The notes beneath the pieces were generated by a model that saw only the letters and a program-made list of their open reading frames with translations, was not told where the DNA came from and did no database searches. A stretch of 64,000 nucleotides of DNA from Parasteatoda lunata. Lineage: Eukaryota > Arthropoda > Arachnida > Araneae > Theridiidae. Both the position numbers and the translations under genes were made by a program. The stretch lies in NCBI GenBank assembly GCA_949128135.1, contig OX421975.1, positions 54,551,668 to 54,615,667 of the forward strand, given 5' to 3'. The stretch's first letter is position 1, and each line of letters starts with the position of its first letter. This document shows, in pieces, positions 50,201-61,573 of the stretch.

Positions 50201-53200
50201 TCCAATAAATGGGTATTCTATGAAAATTTATTTGTCAAATTTCAGTTAAAATAAAGTCTGATTGTGTATAGTACATAGTAAAAGCTTGACATAAGTATGG
50301 CATGTTATGAGAAGTTGGCTATTATGACTAGTTTCTAAGCCACCTTCAAAAGGCTGATAAGGATACTAATATTGTATGTTTATAACTATTTAAAAATTGC
50401 TAGCTTTTTGTTATTGCCACAAATTTTTGTTTGAGGGTAAAACATTTTCCTGGTGTTTAAGTGGGTAACATTGTATGAAAAATGTCAAAATGGAAAGCAT
50501 TTTTACTTATATCTGATAAATATATATATTGGTAGTAAGTAAAATGGGTGAGAAAGTCCAATAAATGGTTATTCTATGAAAATTTATTTGTCAGATTTCA
50601 TTTTTCTTTTGTGTATGGCAGCACTATTTTTTTATCATTCAGAAGTTAAAAAATGTGCAGTTAAATTTATCGTCTTTTTATTTAACCTGTTCTTTAGCTG
50701 TAATAATCAACGCAAATATCTACCATTTTCCTTAAATTTGCGTACCTTATAAAAACTACTTCTACTTCTTATGTAAAATTATTGTTTCAAATATATTGAT
50801 AAGATTTTTCAACATTGTTACAATTTTTATTATGTTTATAAAATGTAATTCTAATCATAAGTTCTTAAGGTATTTTTTTGAAAAACAAAACTTAGATCTA
50901 AATAATAAAAAGATATATTAGCCATCTTGAATTCAGTGTTCAGAGTTTGCTACTATTTATTTTTATTTGTATACTTTAAAAAAACAAAACAAATAAATTT
51001 ATTAGTACAGTTCTGAAAATTATAAGAATGTAAGAATTGAATGAAAATAGGCACCTTTTAACATTAGTTTATCACCAACTTTACATAGATTTAAAAACAT
51101 ATATTAAAAGCTCGACATAACGAGCATGGCATTTTAAGAGAAGTTGGCTATTATGACAAGTTTCTAAGTTACCTTCAAAATACCGATAAAGATACTAATA
51201 TTGTTTGTTTATAACTAATTAAAGCATTTTTATTTATATCTGATATCACATAATAAAGTTGAAAACGAAGATCATCTTATATTATTATTGTCTTCCTTGA
51301 ATCTTAATCCTTTATGTTTATAAAGCAAACTTGCGTGGGTAACCATCAGACAAGTTTTTTCTTCCTTAGAAAAAAAATAAATAAAAGATAAATCCCTTGC
51401 TGTTTAAGGCCCCTGTGTTTGCCATTTGTTTGCCTCATATCTGCCATGATTCTTGAATTCATGCCCATTACAGCTTACTATTTTACATCTTACTATTGCA
51501 GTCAGCATTCAATGTTGTCAATGACATTAAAAACTATTTTATACTATCACATTCAAGTCTTTTTTTTATTCCTATTTTAATACTGACTCTCTGTATATGC
51601 TTATAATGACAAGGGCGATAAAACAAAAATTCCATCTTCTATTGGCAAATGTCACTATAAACATATTTTGTTATATTGTCTTTTTGCTTTTATAGCCTAA
51701 TTATTTTTCACTGGGAAATAAATATTTGAAGGACAAATTATTTGGGAATGTTTAATTGTGTTTACAAGTATTTTATTTTTCTAAATCAATCTAGAAACAA
51801 TTTAAATTTAATTATTTTTTCATTTTCATCTGCAATTAATCTTTTTGTAAACAACTGTATGTATCATGATTAGGAAATTTTTAATTAATCTTAGTTATTC
51901 TCATAGGTAAAGAACTAGCATCATTTTATATGGATCCATATTTTAGAGGTCCAGAAAAAATTCAAGGCTCTTTAATTGAAATTGGTAGAAGTAAGTATAA
52001 TTTTAATCAACATTTTAGTATGTTATTATAATTTATATTTTCTAAACAAAACATATTTATATGCAAGGTAATTATATTTCAAGAGCATCTAGTATATTAC
52101 TAATAATAATAAATTTTTCCAACAATTATTTTTTTAAATATAATAATAAAATTTTTATGTAAAACTCTCACACACATGTAATTGTTTCAAGCAAAAAAAA
52201 ATAATAAAAAAATTAAAAAAAACTTTGCTTGTTGTTATGATTATAAAAATTATTTATATTTTAGTAGAGAAAACTAAGTTGCAATTGGCAAAGAAGCTCA
52301 GTAGATGAGTTAGTTTTTTCTAAAGTTGAACAATGGAAATCTGTGATATATGTATTCTTTTTCTTTGGGTGAGAAAAACAGGTACATTTTCAAAATCTTA
52401 GGTTCACTGTAATCAAGAATAATTTTAAATATTAAAGTAAAATTCTGAAACCTGAATAAAATTCTTTTGGAATAATATTTCAGTATGTAGTTCGAAAAAT
52501 TTTGAAAATAATACCATGTTTTTGAAAAAAAGGGTTCTTTGAAAAGACTCCCTATCTAAATTGTGCCTGAGGCCTTAAGATTGGTTCCTGACTGTGGTGG
52601 AATTTTTTAAAAAAAAGTTTAAAGTTTTATTTTTATGTTTCATGAGAGCTGTACGCAGCATACAATTTTTTTGTTTTTTAAAAAGAGAGGCACAATTTGG
52701 TAGTCTGTGTATTCTTACTCAGGAAGAACGAAAAAGAGCGGCTGACAACACTACCATATTACTTCAAACTGTCCCAGGCATAAATGAAACTCTAGGAGTA
52801 TGTGAGAAGAGAGCAATAATAAGCTAAATAAGGTGATCCTAATTAATTTCCCCCTGTTTTCTGCTTGACATAACATTTCACCTGCATAAATTTCTACCAA
52901 TACCACATGACTCATACATGAGGCAATCTACTTTCTAATAGTTGAGCATAGTGTGTCCTAAATTGTTCACTTTCTCTGAATTATCCATGAATTATTTATT
53001 TTTATTTTGAATTTCATTCTACTTATTCACTAGTTTTTTAATGATATAAAAATGTAATTATTTCTATATCATCATTATCAAGATTCTTTTTACGCCCATC
53101 TGGCACATAAAGCTTGAAGTCTCTCCTCAATCTCTTGCAGTCTCGAGCAGCCTCCCCAGCCAAGCTTCAGTTATACCAGCCAAGCTCATCTCTTTCACCC

Positions 53201-56200
53201 CCTATCATTCTTTATCATGTTAGTTTCAGTTTTCCTCACTACCTTCGTTCTTCTGATGGGGGAGAGCTACGCAAGGAAATTCTGTGGCATTTGCAGAATG
53301 TGTCCCATCCACGTCCATCTGCAATGTTTAATTTCTTCAGTAATGGGTTTCATTTTGGCCCCACCACGATATAGTTGCTCATTTGAAATTACGTAAGGCC
53401 AAAAGATTTTGAAAATCCTGATCGTTTTTATATTATGAGAAATAATTAAAATTGAAATTTTTTAGTATGTACAATTTTAATCCAATCTTGTGTAAATAAG
53501 AACATCTAATTTTAACCAGGGTAAAAAATATGAGCTGATAATTTAGTTTTCTTGACATTCTAACTATAGTGCTTCAACATGTTCAAGTTAAATATTGTTG
53601 ACATGCTTATAATAGTTTACAAAAGTGTAAAACCATATATTCTAGTAATTAACTTTTTGACAAAAAAATTATTTTCCCCAGAGCATCGTAAAATTGGTAA
53701 TTTTATCTCTTCGAAAATGAATATTTAAAGTGGTGATTATGGGGCGCTGTATTTTACTCATTTCCTGTTTTGGGGATTGCTTTTATTCACCCTGAGAAGA
53801 TCATGAAATTCTTGCTGAAATATCTCAAGATATTATTATTATATAGATATATATATTTTAACCCACTAGTATTGAATGTTTGCTTTAGAATGCTTTGCAT
53901 TAGGGAAGCATAAAAGTTTAAATGCTGATTTTCATTTTTATCTCTTAATTTCCTCTTCTCAAACCTCTTTCTTTTATGTATTACTTAAATATCACATAAA
54001 TGACTTTTAATAGAATAATTCAAATGTTTTTCTATTTAATTTGAATTAACAATTTTATTTTGCAGTTAAGAAATATTTTTTAAGGAAAATGATACATTGG
54101 AAAGTATAATTCACTTTGAATCTTAATTGGCTTTATTATTAAATTTAGTTATTAAATTTAATTATTAAATTTATTTATTAAATTTAACTGCTCTCTATAA
54201 TTATTAAGTTAAAAAAAACCAATATAGATATATTTTTGCCTGAATTCAATTTTGAATTTAATACCAAAAAATTATACTTTTTAGAATTTTACCACCATAC
54301 TTTTTGGTAAATCAGAATAATATATATGGTGTGATACTAATATATTTATTGTGTATTAATTGCAGGTCGAAGTGATGTTATTGGGTCCAAACCTCTTTCA
54401 TATTTGGTTTTCAATTTTCAGCCGCCTGCATTTGGAAAGTCGTGTTTATTATCCTTTGAAGATTTGAAAAATTTATTTCAAAAAGTTAGTTAAAATTTTT
54501 TTTTTTTGGTTTATTAATGTGGCTAAGAAGCTTTTTTGTAAGAAAAATGTGTGCATTTCTTAGTGGGAAACGTGAGCTCTACAGACAAAAAATTTTTCAC
54601 CAGATATTACATATATCTCTAGAAGAGACAATATGAATCATTAAGTCTGAGATAATTTAAAAAGATTTTTCATATTATGGATTGAGTCTATTCTCTGAGG
54701 TGGTATATTTATCATACCACTTCATAATTCATGCAACCAAATGGATTTTTAAGTTCTAGATGATCTGGTGTAATTTAATAACTGTGAACTTTGACAAGAT
54801 GACGACGGTCTTTGTCAGGCTTGAAGAATATGTAACTGATTTATGAGTTCTCACACCCTAATATCATTTTAGCCATTCCTGTTTTATCCCTATTTCTAAA
54901 AGCTTATTCTCTCCTTCAAGAATAAAAAAAAATGTTGTTATATTTTTTCACATTTTGATTATTTCTTACATATTTTTAAAATTTAATTAAGGGAAATAAA
55001 TTAATAATACTTCAATTATTAAAAAAAAAGTATCAGCATAGAAAGAAAACCGGTGTGTTATTAGTCATTTATTTATTTATTTACTTATTTTTTTTGCATT
55101 GCTAACAGTTGCAGTTAACATTATTGATATTACGTTTTCATTAATTACTAAGTATTTCCTGGGTTAATTATTTTTAAAATAAAATAAGTTCTTATTCTTT
55201 ACTTTATTCAATTCAGATGTTTTCTAAATGCTTCATGCAAAGCTAACCTTTCAACATTGCTAAGGCTACAACAGCTTTTTTACATTATTTTCTAGTACTT
55301 CTACAAAATTGCACTTTTTATCACTAAATTTGGAAATATGGAATAAAATTTTATTAAAATTAAAAATATTTTAGGTTGAATACTGTATTCAATTGGAATA
55401 TGACTTTTTTGTTAACTAATTGTAAAATATAAATCAATATTCACTAATAACAGTTATTTTGTATTGCATAACTTTTACTTTTTTGTTTACATTTTTACAT
55501 AACATTACTTTTTTGTTAACTAATTGTAAAATATAAATCAATATTCTCAATAACAATTATTCCGTATTGCACTTTTTATAAAGGTTTACCTGGTGGAAAA
55601 AGAGTTAATTTATAAGGAATTTGAAAATGCAAGCTACAATTACTATCTGTATTGTACCAATACACTCTAAAAAGAATTAAAATGTAGCACTATGATTCAG
55701 TAGTTCTCAATTCTTAAAAGCACTTAAACTGAAATAACCAAAAAAATGTTTGTGATAAGGTTGTAAGTCAAACAAAAATAAAAAAATTTTTCTCAAGAAT
55801 CAATACTCAATGAGACAAATACCTCACTAAACATACTATGCATAAAACAATAATAATAATATCATTCTTTTATCCTCTGCTGCGTGATTTTGAAGAAAAA
55901 AAGTTTAAAATATTTAATTTTGTAAAAAAAATTATCTGTAATTTTTAAATGAAGTATCAAACTGTGATGAAATCCTTTCATTGTAAGTCTTAAAGATGAT
56001 TTTTTTTCTCCAGGATATGTTAAAGTTGCTTTGAAAATTGTAATACTAGTTGTTATTATCACAAATTATGTTTACATATTTCATATATTGCTTTATTTAT
56101 TTATTCTTGTTTCACTTTTTAAATGTCAACCTCAGACTCAGTTTAAGATAACTTGCACTTGCTGTTCTGTATACTAAACTATTTTAGATCTATGTTTCTT

Positions 56201-59200
56201 AGAAAACTGCTGCTCAGTTTGAAAATTGTTGTACATAACTTTCACAAATAGCTTGTCAGTTACAATTTTTTTTTTTTTTTTTTTTAATATTTTTATCATG
56301 AGAGTAAATGTAATAAATTCTAAATAATCGTGTGTTCTTTGAAATATTCATTGCTAACAAGATAGTATTCAAATTTATTTTGTATTTTCTTTCATTTTTT
56401 TTCTTTGTTTAAAATATTGATGAGGTATTTATCTTAAACATACAATAGAAAAATTAAATTTATTTTCAATTTACTTTTAACAGTTAAGCAAATGATTACA
56501 CCATTTTTAAAGTGTGTAAAATTTTACATTCAGTTAAAAAATTTTTTTTCTAATTTGCATAATTTTTCATCAATTTTATTTTTTTTAATGTAAGTTTAAT
56601 TAGATATACAAAATCAAAATGTAATAAAACTTTTCCAGTTGGAGGTGTCTTATTTGTTTTATGTATTTTCTAGTTTGGACATCTGCTTCAACATTCCCTG
56701 ACGACCATTCCTTATTCAGAGGTAGCTGGTCTTACCAATTTGGAATGGGATGTTGTTAATGTGTGCCCAATGGTAATGAACTCTTTTCTAAAGCATTATA
56801 GTGTTATTTCTAAACTCAGTAACCATGTTGATTCTGGAAAACCTATACCTCTTGCTTTACATCAAGAAATTATAAAACGTAAGTGATTTTAATTTTTTTA
56901 GAAAAAAATATTTTTCTATTCTCTTTGAAAGTGTATAATCGAATCAGAATGTAGTAAATATTCAAATAGCGATTACATTAAGCATATATAAATTTATTAT
57001 GTAGCCACTATATTATAATATTAAAGTATTTTTTTTTCTTAGCCTAAATAATAAAGCTAATATTTTTTTTTTTTTTTTTTTTTTTTTTTGTTATTACTTG
57101 TGCATAGATAATAAGTTTCGCTTTGAGGCTCTTTACTTCAAGTTTTACAAGGAAATGAGTCTAAGTAGAAATGTAACTTAAAATTTTGATGGTAAATGAA
57201 ACTGTTTTTATAGATTTTAAATTCAAATATACCATGAATTTTGAGGCTACTTGAATGGTTCTTACATTATTTGCTCCCCAAAAATATGTTTTATGTTGCA
57301 TATAATAGAAAAAACTGAAGTTATTGTGATACACGGGAAAGCATGTATCTTTTATTCAAAAAGTTGGCGGTTCAAAACTTGCAGTTGCCTTTATTTTTCC
57401 ATAAGAAAATTTTGTTTATTGTTTTAAGATTAATTATCCATTTTGGCTTAAGTTATTGTTTGATAGGGTTATTTCTAGAATTTTTTAATGTTTTTAAATA
57501 TATATATATACAGTTGAACTTTGATCCATCATTCCCCCATCGTTTGTTTTCTTGTATTTATTGTCTTGTTTCATTGGTTCCGTCACAAACGTTCTTTTTT
57601 ATAATGCTATAATCCTTGTTTAGATCGTTTTTGAAATTAAAGTCTTCTCATGTCTATGGTTTAGAAATTTTACATACATTTGAAAAAAATTTAAGTTACT
57701 TTATTCTAAGAAAGAAAAACTATGTTAATGAATAAGAAAATGGATGATTTGTTAAAAGTTTAGATTAAGTGCCTTGGACACCACACCTATTGTTTTCGCA
57801 TCAGTTGTTATAAATGGTAAAGCTTGTGATGTTGATTGAAAAAATGGTTGCAGAAAATGAAGTGAAAATGTTACCGATGATGACAGGGGAACAGAATCAC
57901 TACCAGGGCAGAAGGTTTCAAAGCTTTTGAAACTATGAGGAACTTACTGTATTCAAGTGAACTCAAGTAAATCATTAGCAATCTTTTTCAAATGTGGAAA
58001 ATTTATTGTTTGCACTGAAAAGAAAAGAATGTGCTCAAACTAAAATTTTCAAATGTTTTAAATAAATTGTGTTTATTATTCTTTGGCATTGTAAATATTT
58101 TTGCAGTAAGTGCATATTTTTTTCAATTAAAAATATTTACATTTATTTTAAATTTATTACTTTAGTATTTTTATAAATTTATTACTTATTTCTTATTTTT
58201 ATAAATTTATTACTTATTTCTTATTTTTATAAATTTATTACTTATTTCTTATTTTTATAAATTTATTACTTATTTCTTATTTTTATAAATTTATTACTTA
58301 TTTCTTATTTTTATAAATTTATTACTTATTTCTTATTTTTATAAATTTATTACTTTATTATTTTTATAAATGTAATACTTCTTTATTATTTTTATAAATT
58401 ATTACTTTTCATACTTTTTTAAGTCATTATTAGATGTTGACCGGTAGTAGTTTGCCCATATCCATCATTGGAAATACATTGTGTTGGTTCTACTGTATAT
58501 ATATATATTTCATTCTATATTTTTCTTTATACATATTTCTTATTTTTTTAACAGCCAGTATTTTTTTTTTAATTTATAAAGAAAAATATTTATCTATTGC
58601 CTTATGTGTACAGAATTATTTGTGATATTTATTAACTGTTTGCTAAAACATTTGTAAATATTTCCTGTTTGAAATGAAAATAACATTTTGAAAGTTATCT
58701 GGATGATTCCCATCATATTCTTATTTCTTTAAAGCATATCTAAGCATTATGTCTCTGAATGTTTTAGATGAAAATCAAAATTTATAAAAAATTTTTATAG
58801 AAACATTGTATAGTATTATGGAGTAACCCATTTAATTTAATACTCATTATTTTTAGAGTGTTATGTATGTAAGCCTGAAGTATAAGTATGATATATTTAA
58901 AATTTTAAATATTCTTTTTGATTGATTTTTTTAAATTTTTTTTTTAAAAGAATTTGATTTGAAATTATCTTTCTGTAACTTCTAATTTCATCATACAAAA
59001 AATATACAATGAAGAAAAACATCTTTTGAGAGAAGAGCTATTTTTTAATACTATTATTAAGTAATAATATTTATTCAGTGTATTATTTGGATTATCATCA
59101 TGTGATATATTTAATCTTTAATTTCTTCTTTCTTTAAAATTGGGATTTTAAACTGTGATTTTGTTTTACTTTCAGGTGAAAATTATATGAGTGGTTTACA

Positions 59201-60940
59201 GCTAACTGAAGAGCTGTTCCTCTCTGCTCTTGATTTGGAACTCTATAGCAGGTAATTTTAAAATAAGTCACACGATGCCGCATGTAGCATAAAAAACTTT
59301 TGGTGACCAAAACCATAAAATAATGTTAAAAGAGAAAAAAAGTTAAAATGATTTCATTGTTATTCGTATATCATTAAAAATCACTAAAGTAAAAATTTTT
59401 TTAAAAAATTGGAAAATGAAGACTTTAGAAACGTTATTTTTGTTGTTTTATATTTTTATAACGCTGCCTCTCGATACTTAAATACCATATATCAAATTCT
59501 GGAGTGAATTCAAACTCTGTTACTGAAGAGGTCAATTTGTAGAAATTTTAAGCAAATTATCTAACGTCCTAATCTTGAAAGAATTTCTGTGAGCTGTCTT
59601 GACTATTGCGACAGCTGAAGCCTCTCTTAAACAAAGCTGTGATTACTGGTAGAATAGCACAGAAATGTTGGTTTCTTTTTCTCCCTTATCCCAAACTTAA
59701 AATTTTCTTTTGAAAGTCCACTTAAGATGTCAAAAACATGCAGAGATGTTAATACATCTGTTTACATAGATTGCAGTCTTTTTGATTTTGCACGTGTTTA
59801 ACTAATCTCCCTCTTAAATGCTAAAATTATTGCTCCCCATTTTTAATATTTTATTTCAAAACCATCGTTAAAAACCTAACCCAATTTTAAATTTATTGCT
59901 ACCAACTCCGTAGCCTTGTAATATCGATACCAATTCAGAAGACTAGGGAGCTCCTGGATCTAATATTAGGAGAAATTCGCCTTTGTGGAGGACTTTTCAA
60001 TGGAATTAACCACATTTGTGTTATATGGAGAGGAAAACCACGAAAACTTCCCACTGTTAGCCTCATGGCAAGGGGATTCTTTACGTCAGCACTGTGGTCG
60101 ATGTGAGCCAGGTGTGGACCTAATATAAACGAGGGATTCAAACCTGTCATTGGGAGGCAAGCGCTCTATTCCGAGCCACAGCGGCTCCATTTTTAATATT
60201 TGTCAACTAAAAACTCACAACACAAAAATGTAGTAGTTTAACTTGAAGCTCTCTATTACCACCATTCACCACACCTGGCCAGCCCATTCACCAGCCCTAA
60301 ATATTCAGCCACCAAAGGTGAGCTGACAAGTGAACATTTTGCACCTGAAGTAACCTAAATATGCTTGTATTATTAGTATATTTGATTTGTATTTATTAAT
60401 TTAGTTTGTATTCATGCCACTATTAATTTTTATACAGAAATGATTTTTGGCTGGAAATTACGAAAGAAGTTTGGAAAAAGTATATGCCTTTAGACTATCC
60501 AAAAGATATCAAACCAGCTAAACCTTGCTCTTTCCCAGAAATATTTAGTGAACAATATCCAGCTGCATATTTCTCCAACTTATGGGCGAAAGTGTGTATT
60601 ATTTAATCTTTCCTTATTTGATATGAATGTGTAGATACTGTGTTGTAATTAAAAATTGAATTTATTTCTCTTAAAAATTTCTTCATGCAAATTTTTTTTA
60701 AAAATATACTATTTTCAATAATCATAAAAAGCTATTAAACATTTATTTAGTAATTAACACAAAAATAACTTGCTAACTTTTGCAAAACAATTTTGTAGCT
60801 TCTGTTTATAAAAAGAAAAGTTTAAAAAAAAAAAAAAAAAAAAAAAAAGACCATTATATAAATTATACTCTAGAAAAACAAATGAGGCTAATTTAGGTCT
60901 TCTCACTTATTATTGTTCTGTAATTTGAAAAATAACTTAC

Positions 60941-61020
<80 letters not shown>

Positions 61021-61504
61021 ATAAAAGGGCTAAAATCCCTGTTATCAGTGTTATAGTTAGTTTAAATAATGCAGTCGTAAGCCATCATACGTTCTAAAAT
61101 GGTTTATTAACGGTAGGTTGGTATTGATAACAGTTCACATCCGCTCTCCACAAGGGAGAGAGTGAACAAGACTTCTGACAATTCTGGAACAACTTATCAG
61201 GATCACAACATGATGAAAAGGACACACAAAAACTAGTGTTCCTATGTTTTATACAAACACATATTGGAGTAAAAAGGCGCAGTTTCTGAAATACTTGTAT
61301 CCTTACGCATTAAGGAAAATCATTTAATGCTTCTTAATATGGAAGTGAACGGGGGAGAGATTCTAAAAATAACTCAGTCGTATGTTATCAGCCTTGAATT
61401 CCCAAAATAGAATATCTCTACGTTTATTCTTTAACAACCACATTTCATGAAAACGAAAGAGTTTAAATTCTTTTATTAATACAAAAGTATTATAATTTTT
61501 GTAT

Positions 61505-61573
<69 letters not shown>

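Noticed and set aside
53114..53374. 86-codon plus-strand open frame rich in Ser and Pro
   Set aside because: The minus strand over the same bases encodes a recognisable non-LTR retrotransposon C-terminus, so the plus frame is fortuitous.
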